Assembly: GCA_021298655.1 (NCBI GenBank)
Contig: JAJTFK010000007.1
Span: 22,013 to 86,012 of the forward strand
Direction of reading: 5' to 3'
From: Cryomorphaceae bacterium
GTDB lineage: Bacteria; Bacteroidota; Bacteroidia; Flavobacteriales; Schleiferiaceae
DNA length: 64,000 bases
Shown piece after piece: positions 55,316-63,108 of the stretch. The translations under genes and the position numbers were made by a program. Within the stretch, counting starts at the first letter, position 1. The number at the start of each line of letters is the position of its first letter. The notes under the pieces are model-generated. The model saw only the letters and a list, made by a program, of their open reading frames with translations. It was not told the origin of the DNA and made no database searches.

Positions 55316-56208
55316 CGGTAGACCAATTTGAGGTTGTCCACCCAAAGTGTATCGGCCATATCCGGGCGGGTCCGCACCGCGCCGAGGTATAAATTGAAGT
55401 CCGTGGCGTTGGGAAAGCCCGAAACTTCGGTCACCAGGTTCACGTAGGCCTTTGACCAAGTTTTTTTATCTCGAAACGTAACGGTGGGTTGCTGCGTCGT
55501 CTGGCCGGGCTGGTTGGCAATGACGCCAATGCTGAACGGCATGGTGGATTTGTAGTTGAACTCGAGGTACACGTTTTTTCCTCCGCCCGGCAGGTCGTAG
55601 GCGAGTTGGGTTATGGCCTCAAAAATTTGCTGCCCCGGTCGCATGATGACCATGCCGCTGGAGCTGTTGCTTTCGCCCATAGGCGGTGGAAAACGTTCTG
55701 CACTGGTTCGGGTCCACACGGTATCGCTGCGCGGACTTGGGGCAAGCTGAATGCCGGCCGCTTCAAAGTCCTCTACGATAACGACGTTGGCCCAGGGTTC
55801 GTATGCCAGCACCGCGGGGGTGGCGGGAGGCCATTTGACCGTAGCGCCATAGGTTCCGCCCAATTCGCGCTCGTAGGGCTGGTAAAATTCGTATTGCGCC
55901 TGAAAACTGCTTATTCCGTTCACTTCGACACCTGGGTACAGCCGAACGCGCGCATTCGGATTGCTAACGGGCAGCGGAATTCGTGCGGGCAAGGGAAACA
56001 CCCCGAAGTAGGTTCCCTCGGATTCGACCCACACGGAACGAACGTGGGCGCTGGAGGTTCCCCGCGAGGCGTCGGGCTGCAGCGTCAGGCTGTCAATCTC
56101 GAGGTACACCACGGGCTTGGCTTCGTTCCGGTCGCAGCCGACGGCCAGCACACCGAGCGCCAGAGCCGCTCCGTGCACCCATCCAAAAAAATGCCGGGTT
56201 ACTCGCAT
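55312..56208 (-). CDS. Lipoprotein of unknown function
   Basis: ATG 56208 lies just behind a TACCTTTG box and gives a lipoprotein signal with lipobox VAVGC at about residue 25. The 298-residue product is rich in beta strands (VVYLEIDSLTLQPD, ATDFNLYLGAVRTRPDMADTLW), with a C-terminal part resembling carbohydrate-binding-like jelly rolls. No family is recognised with confidence. It overlaps the sugar transferase gene, so a link to surface polysaccharide is possible. The long frame to 56406 would run past the divergent promoter into pcm. Confidence 0.72.
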   Translation of the reverse strand: MRVTRHFFGWVHGAALALGVLAVGCDRNEAKPVVYLEIDSLTLQPDASRGTSSAHVRSVWVESEGTYFGVFPLPARIPLPVSNPNARVRLYPGVEVNGISSFQAQYEFYQPYERELGGTYGATVKWPPATPAVLAYEPWANVVIVEDFEAAGIQLAPSPRSDTVWTRTSAERFPPPMGESNSSSGMVIMRPGQQIFEAITQLAYDLPGGGKNVYLEFNYKSTMPFSIGVIANQPGQTTQQPTVTFRDKKTWSKAYVNLVTEVSGFPNATDFNLYLGAVRTRPDMADTLWVDNLKLVYR

Positions 56209-56215
56209 ACTCGGC

Positions 56216-56236
56216 AAAGGTACGGTTGTACTTTCG
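56216..56236. promoter_or_regulatory. Divergent -7 boxes of the lipoprotein gene and pcm
   Basis: On the minus strand TACCTTTG at 56216-56223 lies seven bases before ATG 56208. On the plus strand TACTTTCG at 56229-56236 lies four bases before GTG 56241. Five bases separate them. The pair decides both start codons. Confidence 0.6.
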
Positions 56237-56240
56237 GGCT

Positions 56241-56900
56241 GTGACTCCCGATTTGCCCCGACATCAAGGTCAGCGCCAGCAGCTGGTGGCGCTGCTTCGC
56301 AGCAAAGGCATTGATAACGAACGGGTTCTCGCGGCCATGGCGCGAATTCCCCGACACGCCTTTTTGGAGAGTTCCTTTGAAGAATTCGCCTATCAAGACG
56401 TCGCATTTCCTATTGCCGCGGGCCAAACGATTTCGCAACCCTACACCGTCGCCGTGCAGTCGAGCGCACTGGGTCTTCCGGAGGGAGCCAAGATCTTGGA
56501 AATCGGTACCGGTTCGGGCTACCAAGCAGCCGTTCTTGAGGAGCTTGGCTACAAGGTGTTTACCATCGAACGCCAAAAAGCACTTTTTGACTTCAGCAAG
56601 CGCTTGCTTAGCGAGCTCGGAATGCGCCGGATTACCCAAAAGTTTGGGGATGGATACAAGGGTTTACCCGCATTTGCCCCCTTTGACGGCATTTTGATTA
56701 CCGCTGCAGCACCGGAACTGCCGTCAGAGCTGCTGGAGCAGTTAGCGCCCGGTGGCGTCTTGGTCGTGCCCGTTGGCGACGTGGAATCGGAACAGCGCAT
56801 GCTTCGCGTTCGTCGCGGCAGCGACGGAACCTGGGATCACGAAGACTTGGGGAGCTTTCGATTCGTGCCCATGCTTAAGGACGTGGCGACCGCTCGCTAA
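56241..56900 (+). CDS. pcm: Protein-L-isoaspartate O-methyltransferase
   Basis: Pcm methylates isoaspartate residues in aged proteins so they can be repaired. The 219-residue enzyme has RIPRHAFLES, ISQPYTVAVQ, the SAM-binding LEIGTGSGYQAAVL and ILITAAAPELP. A GTG start at 56241 gives the family's usual length and N-terminus; the open frame continues upstream to 55983 but crosses the promoter and the divergent lipoprotein gene. It is convergent with smpB, with two bases between them. Confidence 0.93.
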   Translation: MTPDLPRHQGQRQQLVALLRSKGIDNERVLAAMARIPRHAFLESSFEEFAYQDVAFPIAAGQTISQPYTVAVQSSALGLPEGAKILEIGTGSGYQAAVLEELGYKVFTIERQKALFDFSKRLLSELGMRRITQKFGDGYKGLPAFAPFDGILITAAAPELPSELLEQLAPGGVLVVPVGDVESEQRMLRVRRGSDGTWDHEDLGSFRFVPMLKDVATAR

Positions 56901-56902
56901 TT

Positions 56903-57340
56903 CTATTCCCGCGCCGCATCGCGATCAATGTCGCGCTCTTTGATGCTGGCGCGCTTGTCGTAGAATTTCTTTCCACGGGCTAACGCAATGTCCAGCTTGG
57001 CCCAACCTTTTGAACTAAAGTAAAGCTTTAAAGGAATCAGGGTTATCCCATTGTTTTGCAATTCCTTGCGAATCTTTTTGAGCTCGTTTTTTTTAAGGAG
57101 CAGCTTGCGTTCGCGCAGCGGGGCGTGGTTGGCGTAGGTTCCGAACCGGAATTCCGAAATGTGGAGGTTCTTTAACCAGACCTCTCCGGACTCCGAAACG
57201 TAGGCGTAGGCATCGCTCAAGTTCGCTTTTCCGTCCCGCAAGGCCTTGACTTCGGTTCCAGCCAGCACAATGCCCGCCGTGAATTCCTCTTCGAGGACGT
57301 ATTCAAAGCGCGCACGGCGGTTTTGGATGACCGGGTTCAT
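56903..57340 (-). CDS. smpB: SsrA-binding protein SmpB
   Basis: SmpB brings tmRNA to stalled ribosomes. The 145-residue protein has NRRARFEYVLEEEFTAGIVL, GTEVKALRDGKANLSDAYA and the basic C-terminus with ARGKKFYDKRASIKERD. The length is normal. No tmRNA gene was found in the window. It is divergent from pyrD. Confidence 0.96.
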   Translation of the reverse strand: MNPVIQNRRARFEYVLEEEFTAGIVLAGTEVKALRDGKANLSDAYAYVSESGEVWLKNLHISEFRFGTYANHAPLRERKLLLKKNELKKIRKELQNNGITLIPLKLYFSSKGWAKLDIALARGKKFYDKRASIKERDIDRDAARE

Positions 57341-57344
57341 CCTG

Positions 57345-57370
57345 CAAATCTAACCCCGTCGCTACCTTTG
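57345..57370. promoter_or_regulatory. Divergent -7 boxes of smpB and pyrD
   Basis: On the minus strand TAGATTTG at 57345-57352 is four bases before the smpB ATG. On the plus strand TACCTTTG at 57363-57370 is eight bases before ATG 57379 of pyrD. Ten bases separate them. Confidence 0.6.
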
Positions 57371-57378
57371 AGGTGCCC

Positions 57379-58407
57379 ATGATGTATTCTTCGCTGATTC
57401 GCCCCCTTTTATTTAAACTGCCTGCCGAAGACGCCCACAACGTGGCGCTGAACGGCATGAAGCTTGCCGCCCGGAGCGGACTCGCCACGGGATTGCTGCG
57501 CGCCGCGGTGGGTGCCGTGCCCAGCGCGCCCGTGACGGCCATGGGCCTCACCTTTAAGCACCCCCTTGGCCTCGCTGCGGGAATGGACAAGAACGCCGTG
57601 GCCTTGCGGGCATGGGAAGCCTTAGGGTTTAGCCACGTAGAGATTGGCACCGTGACCCCCCGTCCACAACCCGGAAATCCCAAACCCCGAATGTTCCGCT
57701 TGCCGGAAGACGGCGCGCTCATCAACCGCATGGGCTTCAACAACGGCGGTGCGGAAGCTGCCGCTGCCCGCATTAAGGCGTCGAAGCACCGCGATTTGCT
57801 TGTTGGCGGCAACATTGGCCGCAACAAGACCACGACCAACGAGCACGCCGTCGACGACTACTTAGCCGCCCTGAACGCGATCTATTCCTGCGTAGACTAC
57901 CTCGCCGTAAACGTTTCGTCGCCCAATACGCCCGGATTGCGCGACCTTCAGTCTGAAGCCAGCATGCGCGAGCTTTTGACTGCGGTGGCTCGGGAGGCCC
58001 GACGCTTGGGCGGCAAGCCCGTTGCGGTGAAAATCGATCCCGATTCCACTCGGGACCACGTGCAGCGCACGGCTTCGTTGGCCGTTGAATGCGGACTTCA
58101 GGGCATCATAGCTACCAACACTACCGTGGGCCGAGCCGGACTTCAAACGCCTCAGTCTGCCGTAGAAGCCATGGGTGCCGGTGGCTTGAGCGGGGCACCC
58201 CTGACGCGCCGTTCGACCGAGGTTATTGGTTGGGTGCGCGAAGCCGTCGGAACCGATGCGTCCGTGATCGGAGTGGGGGGCGTGCGAAGCGCTCAGGACG
58301 TGATCGACAAGCGCAACGCCGGCGCCGATCTGGTGCAGGTGTATTCTGGATTTGTTTATGCCGGGCCGGCCATGGTCCGCGAACTTTCGCCCGCATGGAC
58401 CGCCTGA
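57379..58407 (+). CDS. pyrD: Dihydroorotate dehydrogenase (quinone)
   Basis: Class 2 PyrD oxidises dihydroorotate to orotate at the inner membrane, passing electrons to quinone. The 342-residue protein has the N-terminal quinone-tunnel helices (LIRPLLFKLPAEDAHN), GLAAGMDKNAVAL, the substrate loop NRMGFNNGG, VNVSSPNTPGLRDLQ and the flavin-phosphate GVGGVRSAQD. A GTG at 57373 two codons earlier is possible. The last 13 bases overlap the next gene. Confidence 0.95.
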   Translation: MMYSSLIRPLLFKLPAEDAHNVALNGMKLAARSGLATGLLRAAVGAVPSAPVTAMGLTFKHPLGLAAGMDKNAVALRAWEALGFSHVEIGTVTPRPQPGNPKPRMFRLPEDGALINRMGFNNGGAEAAAARIKASKHRDLLVGGNIGRNKTTTNEHAVDDYLAALNAIYSCVDYLAVNVSSPNTPGLRDLQSEASMRELLTAVAREARRLGGKPVAVKIDPDSTRDHVQRTASLAVECGLQGIIATNTTVGRAGLQTPQSAVEAMGAGGLSGAPLTRRSTEVIGWVREAVGTDASVIGVGGVRSAQDVIDKRNAGADLVQVYSGFVYAGPAMVRELSPAWTA

Positions 58408-59264
58408 CCTGGGTCGAATGCCCGCGCGACGCGATGCAGGGCTACCCAACATTGTTTCGCACCGAAGATAAAATTGCCTACCTGCAGCGCCTACTTCCGG
58501 TGGGCTTTGACTACCTCGACCTCGCCAGCTTTGTTTCGCCCAAGGCCATCCCCCAAATGGCGGACTCCCAAGCGGTACTCGATGCCCTTGCTCCCGACAA
58601 AGGAATCAATAAATTTCTCGTCATCGCCGCCAACGGACCGGGCGTGGAACGGGCTTTGGCCCACTCCGCAGTGGACGCGGTGGGCGTTCCGCTCTCGGTA
58701 AGCACGCAATTTCAGCTGCGCAACACCAACCGAAGTCCCGAGCAATCCCTTGCGGAATGGGCCCCCGCCTTGGATCGGGTTCGGAACGAGGGCCGTGAAC
58801 TCGTCGTGTACCTCTCCATGGCGTTTGGCAATCCCTACGGCGAGGAGCATTCGCTCGACGCCGTGGGGCGGTGGACCGAACAAATCGCTTCCCGCTGGAC
58901 ACCCGATGTCATCTCAATCAGCGACACCGTGGGCAGCGCCACGCCCGAAACCCTGAAATCCGTCGTAACGACGGTACGCGATGCCGCACCGGGCACGTCG
59001 CTTGGCCTGCACCTGCACATGCCGGCCGCCGAAGCCCTGACCAACGGGCTACTCGACGCGGCCTGGGAATCCGGTATTCGTCGTTTTGATTCGGCTTTGC
59101 TGGGTTTGGGCGGATGCCCCTTTGCGCAGAACCACTTGGTGGGCAACCTGCCTACCGAAGCCCTACTCACCTTTGCCACGGCGAATGCTGCGACGTTTGG
59201 GGTGAAGCCGCTCGCGCTGGAGTCCGCACACAACGCGGCCCGTGCGTTTTTTAACTACCTTTGA
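58395..59264 (+). CDS. Hydroxymethylglutaryl-CoA lyase-like protein
   Basis: The 289-residue TIM-barrel protein has the HMG-CoA lyase pattern: ECPRDAMQG (Arg and Asp of the active site), SFVSPKAIPQMADSQ, ISDTVGSATPE, the metal histidines in LGLHLHMPAAE and the loop cysteine in GLGGCPFAQN. It would cleave HMG-CoA to acetoacetate and acetyl-CoA in leucine or ketone metabolism. The family's PRDGLQN is PRDAMQG here, so the substrate may differ. ATG 58395 is chosen; the in-frame extension from 58089 lies inside pyrD. Confidence 0.85.
   Translation: MDRLTWVECPRDAMQGYPTLFRTEDKIAYLQRLLPVGFDYLDLASFVSPKAIPQMADSQAVLDALAPDKGINKFLVIAANGPGVERALAHSAVDAVGVPLSVSTQFQLRNTNRSPEQSLAEWAPALDRVRNEGRELVVYLSMAFGNPYGEEHSLDAVGRWTEQIASRWTPDVISISDTVGSATPETLKSVVTTVRDAAPGTSLGLHLHMPAAEALTNGLLDAAWESGIRRFDSALLGLGGCPFAQNHLVGNLPTEALLTFATANAATFGVKPLALESAHNAARAFFNYL
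59256..59263 (+). promoter_or_regulatory. -7 promoter box for the riboswitch transcript
   Basis: TACCTTTG overlaps the stop codon of the HMG-CoA lyase-like gene and would start transcription just at the beginning of the cobalamin aptamer. No -33 TTG at the usual place. Confidence 0.5.
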
Positions 59265-59267
59265 TTC

Positions 59268-59455
59268 GTTCGCGGTGCACGCGTTAGGAAGGTCCTAGTC
59301 CGCGTGCTGAAAAGGGAATCCGGTTGAATGCCGGAGCTGTACCCGCAGCTGTATGTTCCACACCCACCGCACGCCGCAACAACCCACTGGGCAACCGGGA
59401 AGGGGGCGTGTCGGGGAACGAGCCAGAAGACCTGCCTCGAACGATAATCCGAGCG
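59268..59455 (+). ncRNA. Cobalamin riboswitch
   Basis: The 215-base leader holds the conserved cobalamin aptamer elements in order: AAAGGGAATCCGGTTGAA at 59311-59328, the GCTGTACCCGCAGCTGTA core at 59336-59353 and the B12-box form AGCCAGAAGACCTGCC at 59421-59436. An outer helix (GCACGCG with CGCGTGC, around 59276-59307) precedes them. The aptamer is directly upstream of a TonB-dependent receptor, where such switches turn off cobalamin uptake when B12 is plentiful. The end points are approximate. I could not fold the expression platform; it probably blocks ribosome access near ATG 59480. Confidence 0.9.
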
Positions 59456-59479
59456 TGCCGGGAAGAGTGCGCCCTGAAG

Positions 59480-61279
59480 ATGGTTCACCGTACCCCGCGC
59501 GTCCTTGCGGTCGCCGCTTTTATGGGATTTACTCTGTGCGCTGCGCGAGCCGTCCCGTTCGCGATGGGGGGGCTGGATACCCTGAAGACCCATCGAGATA
59601 CGGCCAACTTGAAGCAGGTGGCGCTCCCCGAAGTCCCCGTGCAAGGTGGGCGTTGGTCTACCCAAAGTCCCGTTTCGACCCTGGTTCGGTCGGGTGCATC
59701 GGGTTGGGCGACGGAACCGCTGCTCCGTGCCGGAATGGACGTGCGCCAAACCAATCCAGGGGGCAGCGCGTGGGTGCTGCTCGACGGATTGCCCGCCACC
59801 CACACGTGGATCGAGTGGGAGGGCATTGCGCTTCACGCGGCCGATCTCGGGGTAATGGATTTGCGCTTGCTTCCGAGCGTCGGCTTGAATTTAGCGCGCA
59901 GTGCCGACGGACTCAGCCTACGCGGACCGCAGCCAGCCTCCGTGAACGTCGAGGCATCCTCACTGGGGAATACCGCAGCAAGTGCCTGGATTCCCGGGGC
60001 GTCGGTCGATGTGGGTCTTAGCCTGAGCCAAGGCCGCAACCGCTACCGCTACACCGATTATGTGGGCGAGCGCAGCCGGCGCATCGGGGCCGAGGTTGCC
60101 CGGGCCGAATTCCGAGCGGCATGGCGTAGCCTTAATGCGCCCTTAAAAACCGAGGGAGCGGCCTATGTGGTGGCCATGAATCAAGGCCTGCCCGAGGCCA
60201 CCACGGTTCCGCGCCGTTCCGGGGCTCAGCAGACGGACCTGCGGGCTACCGCGTTCCAAAAACAGCTGTTTTCCTCGGGCCGCTGGCAATGGCAAAGCAC
60301 GCAGTACCTCACCTTAACGCGGCAGCGCTACGCGTATGCGCTTTTTGGTGGAATCCACGATACCAATTCCGCGAGTGCGGTCGGCGTTCGGCTGAACTCG
60401 GACTACCGGTTGCGCCGTGCGCGCATCGCGACGTCGCTTGACGTTGATCGCCTGGGCGCCGAGGGGCCCAACAAGCTTCGGTCGTCGGTCCTGCGCGTTC
60501 ACGCTTCGGTTCGCGGAAGCGGTTCGGTAGGCGACCGTATGCGCTACCAGTGGGGCTTGAGTCAATTGAGTCAGGGGACGCAGCGCGGCCGCTTACTGCC
60601 CCTGATCGAGGTGGGCAGCGCAGCCGCCCAACCTACCCAATGGGCGATGAAGCTGCATGCCCACCAGCGTTTTCCGACCCTAAACGATCAGTTTTGGACG
60701 CCGGGCGGGAATCCCGAACTCCGCGCGGAATGGGGCTGGGAGCTGAGGGGCCGACTGCATCGCGAAACCGCGCTGGCCGAATTTTACGCTGGCCGGCTTC
60801 ACGATGCCATTGTTTGGATGCCCATGGGTACGCTTTGGACGCCGCGAAATGTGGGTACCCTCCGTCGGTTCGGCGGAAGCATTCAGCGCGGCTGGCACCG
60901 GGGCTCGTGGACGGCCTTTGCCCGGGCGAGTGCCGTGTACAGCGTGAACGAGTCCGGATTTTTACTGCCCTACGCGGCCCCCTGGTCGCTTGCCGCTTCG
61001 GTGTCCCGTCGCTGGGCCAAGTGGGAGTTTCGCGCGGACCCAAGGCTTCGCGGAGCGACGCCCACCGCGTGGAGCCTGGAGTCCACCACCTGGCTCCCGG
61101 CCCAAGGCCAACTCGATCTATCCGCGATCTGGCGTGGCGACCAGTCGACCTTGGCGCTTTCGCTGATTAATGCCACCGGAGCGCCCCTGCTGCTCCAATA
61201 CGGCTTTCCTCTGCCGGGCCGCTACCTCAATGTGGCCTGGAGTCGCTCCTTGACCAACCCCAAAAAAACCAAAAAATGA
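59480..61279 (+). CDS. TonB-dependent outer-membrane receptor, BtuB-like
   Basis: The 599-residue protein has a signal peptide (VLAVAAFMGFTLCAARA), a plug domain with WVLLDGLPATHTWIEWEG at about 110-130 and ADLGVMDLRLLPS, and a beta-barrel ending LPGRYLNVAWSRSL. It is on the small side for a TonB receptor and matches the BtuB size. Because a cobalamin riboswitch precedes it and a BtuG-like lipoprotein overlaps it, the cargo is inferred to be cobalamin or a related corrinoid. ATG 59480 was chosen because earlier starts such as 59324 lie inside the riboswitch. Confidence 0.88.
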   Translation: MVHRTPRVLAVAAFMGFTLCAARAVPFAMGGLDTLKTHRDTANLKQVALPEVPVQGGRWSTQSPVSTLVRSGASGWATEPLLRAGMDVRQTNPGGSAWVLLDGLPATHTWIEWEGIALHAADLGVMDLRLLPSVGLNLARSADGLSLRGPQPASVNVEASSLGNTAASAWIPGASVDVGLSLSQGRNRYRYTDYVGERSRRIGAEVARAEFRAAWRSLNAPLKTEGAAYVVAMNQGLPEATTVPRRSGAQQTDLRATAFQKQLFSSGRWQWQSTQYLTLTRQRYAYALFGGIHDTNSASAVGVRLNSDYRLRRARIATSLDVDRLGAEGPNKLRSSVLRVHASVRGSGSVGDRMRYQWGLSQLSQGTQRGRLLPLIEVGSAAAQPTQWAMKLHAHQRFPTLNDQFWTPGGNPELRAEWGWELRGRLHRETALAEFYAGRLHDAIVWMPMGTLWTPRNVGTLRRFGGSIQRGWHRGSWTAFARASAVYSVNESGFLLPYAAPWSLAASVSRRWAKWEFRADPRLRGATPTAWSLESTTWLPAQGQLDLSAIWRGDQSTLALSLINATGAPLLLQYGFPLPGRYLNVAWSRSLTNPKKTKK

Positions 61280-62307
61280 AGTACCGCATCCTTTTGCTTG
61301 CGCCGGCCCTTTTGATCATGGCCTGCGACCCAGACCAACCCGAGCACCATTTTGACGCCGGACTTCTCGTGCTCAACGAGGGCGCGTTCATGGGCGGAAC
61401 CGCCACGCTAACGCACTGGTCGGACACCGACAGCGTAACCACGGATGCCTTTGTGCGGTCGAACGGGCGCAGCTTGGGAAACCTAGGGACCGGCCTTGCG
61501 GTTGACGCCCACCACGCCTACGTGGTGTTGAATGGCGCGGCGTCGTTGGAAGTATTGGACTTGCCCAGCCTGCACTCCGTAGCTCGGATCACGGGTTTTG
61601 CGGCGCCGAGGCAGGTTGTGGTTCTTCCCGGCGGCGACCTAGCGGTCAGCGATTGGGGCCGCAACCGCGTCTACCGCCTTTCGAGTTCCACCTGGGCGAT
61701 GACCGATTCGGTGGACCTGCCCGAGGGGCCCGAGGCCATGATGGTGCACCTCGGCGAACTTTGGGTTACGCACAGCGGCGGACTGGGCATGGATTCGGCG
61801 GTAAGCGTGCTTGATCCCGCTACGCTCGACGTAGTCGCCACGATGGAGGTGGGCGTAAACCCGAGCTCGATCGCCGTGTTGGGGGGCAGCATTTATGTTC
61901 TGTGTTCCGGCTACACCGACTGGAGTGGGGGCGGGGCCGACCGTTCGGCATCTCTGGTTAAAATCGATCCGGCTACCCGCAGCGTCACGGCGACCTACGA
62001 CGCCGTGTTTCCGGCCGATCGCCCCACAAAGCTGGCGACCGACGGCGAAGTGCTGTACTGGATCAAGGATGGCTACACCGGCGATGTGCTCCGAATGGAT
62101 CCCACGGCCTTGGACTACCCGGCCTACGCCTGGATTTCGGGCACGGCCTACGGTCTGTTTGCGGATGGGGCGTCCAACGCACTTTATGTGCTGGATGCGA
62201 AGGACTTTCAGCAGAACGGCGAAGTTCGGCGCTACAGTCCGGGAGGACAGCTGCAGGCCACGGTTCCGGCCGGCCTTATTCCGACTGCTGCGGTTCGGAT
62301 TCCCTAA
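61276..62307 (+). CDS. BtuG-like surface lipoprotein, beta-propeller (DUF5074/YncE type)
   Basis: The 343-residue lipoprotein has a signal with lipobox LIMAC and then repeated propeller blades (HAYVVLNGAASLEVLDLPSL, RNRVYRLSSSTWAMTDSVDL, AVSVLDPATLDVVATMEVG, LYVLDAKDF). In Bacteroides, BtuG is a surface beta-propeller lipoprotein that captures B12 with very high affinity and sits on BtuB. The overlap with the receptor gene (ATGA) and the shared riboswitch make the same role likely here. Affinity for B12 is inferred, not shown. Confidence 0.82.
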   Translation: MKYRILLLAPALLIMACDPDQPEHHFDAGLLVLNEGAFMGGTATLTHWSDTDSVTTDAFVRSNGRSLGNLGTGLAVDAHHAYVVLNGAASLEVLDLPSLHSVARITGFAAPRQVVVLPGGDLAVSDWGRNRVYRLSSSTWAMTDSVDLPEGPEAMMVHLGELWVTHSGGLGMDSAVSVLDPATLDVVATMEVGVNPSSIAVLGGSIYVLCSGYTDWSGGGADRSASLVKIDPATRSVTATYDAVFPADRPTKLATDGEVLYWIKDGYTGDVLRMDPTALDYPAYAWISGTAYGLFADGASNALYVLDAKDFQQNGEVRRYSPGGQLQATVPAGLIPTAAVRIP

Positions 62308-62329
62308 GGCGATTTATGGGCCTAAAAAC

Positions 62330-62362
62330 AACGCGACCCGAGGTTCGGCCCCGGGTCGCGTT
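62330..62362. terminator. Terminator between the BtuG-like and DUF6580 genes
   Basis: An 11-base stem (62330-62340 with 62352-62362) around CGCGACCCG is followed on the minus strand by TGTTTTT, so it is a good terminator for the leftward DUF6580 gene. On the plus strand the tail is weak. Confidence 0.7.
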
Positions 62363-62383
62363 CGTAGGTGCTCGTCTGCTGCC

Positions 62384-62887
62384 TTAGGCAAGCACGGTGC
62401 GGCGCTGCAGCACAAAGCCCAGGGCGTAGCCCCAAAGCGTGGTGGCTCCGAACGAAATTCCCAAGAAGGGCAGGGCCGCAACGTAGGTCGCGCCCAGGCT
62501 GAGTCCGTTGCCCGCGTACCAAACGGCGGCGTTGCTCAAGGCAAAGAAAATGAGGTTGCTGGCCGCGCTGTGGCCAATCCACGCCAAACCCTCAGCCTTT
62601 GGCTTGGCAAGCTGGGCGTAGGCTAAAACGGCCAGGTGGGCGGCGTAGATTCCGAGGCTATCGGCAAAACCCCAGGCAAAACCCTCGTGGTAGGCGGCGT
62701 AAACCGTGTTGTTAAGGACCAGATCGGAGGCGTAGAGCACGGCCAAGGGAAGCAGCATCTGCATCCACGGTCGTCGAAACCAGGTTCCGCTTAGGGTATT
62801 GGCGGCGAGGACCGCTGAACCGTTTGGAATCAGCAAAAACCGGGTGGCGGCGGCGCCAACAAGGGCAAGGAGGGCGGTAAAACGCAT
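62384..62887 (-). CDS. DUF6580 family membrane protein
   Basis: The 167-residue protein has about five hydrophobic helices (LLALVGAAATRFLLIP, MLLPLAVLYASDLVL, WGFADSLGIYAAHLAVLAYA, NLIFFALSNAAVWYAG, GISFGATTLWGYALGFVL). DUF6580 proteins are putative transport proteins whose shape resembles ECF substrate-binding subunits. Its position beside the B12 uptake pair suggests a link to corrinoid or cobalt transport, but it is convergent and not controlled by the same riboswitch. It starts three bases after the next gene's stop. Confidence 0.75.
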   Translation of the reverse strand: MRFTALLALVGAAATRFLLIPNGSAVLAANTLSGTWFRRPWMQMLLPLAVLYASDLVLNNTVYAAYHEGFAWGFADSLGIYAAHLAVLAYAQLAKPKAEGLAWIGHSAASNLIFFALSNAAVWYAGNGLSLGATYVAALPFLGISFGATTLWGYALGFVLQRRTVLA

Positions 62888-62890
62888 GCG

Positions 62891-63079
62891 TTAAAGAACT
62901 CGTTTAAATATGTAAATCACCATGAGCAGCACAAAAATACCCAAAAGGTAGCGGTAGGCACCGCGGTAGTGGATGTCATGGGTTCCGCGGTCGGTACGGT
63001 AGCTCCACACCAAAAAGGCGAGGAAGGCGACCGCAAAAAGGCCGGCAAAAATCCAGTGTCCCGTACCGATAGAATCCAT
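62891..63079 (-). CDS. Small two-helix membrane protein, unknown
   Basis: The 62-residue product starts at ATG 63079, behind a TATTTTTG box; the longer frame to 63121 is rejected. It has two membrane helices (WIFAGLFAVAFLAFLVW and YLLGIFVLLMVIYIF) joined by a charged loop with RTDRGTHDIHYRGAYR. No family recognised. It is in one unit with DUF6580. Confidence 0.65.
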   Translation of the reverse strand: MDSIGTGHWIFAGLFAVAFLAFLVWSYRTDRGTHDIHYRGAYRYLLGIFVLLMVIYIFKRVL

Positions 63080-63093
63080 GGCGTAATTTGAGC

Positions 63094-63101
63094 CAAAAAT
63101 A
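63094..63101 (-). promoter_or_regulatory. -7 promoter box for the small membrane protein and DUF6580
   Basis: On the minus strand TATTTTTG lies 14 bases before ATG 63079. The plus-strand gene at 63109 begins seven bases to the right, so its own promoter must overlap this one. Confidence 0.45.
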
Positions 63102-63108
63102 CAGCCAA

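Noticed and set aside
58089..58394. Upstream extension of the HMG-CoA lyase-like gene
   Set aside because: It lies within pyrD, reads as arginine-rich noise and is not part of the family; ATG 58395 gives the correct N-terminus.
59324..59479. Upstream start of the TonB receptor at 59324
   Set aside because: It would place coding sequence within the cobalamin aptamer and hide the signal peptide that begins at 59480.
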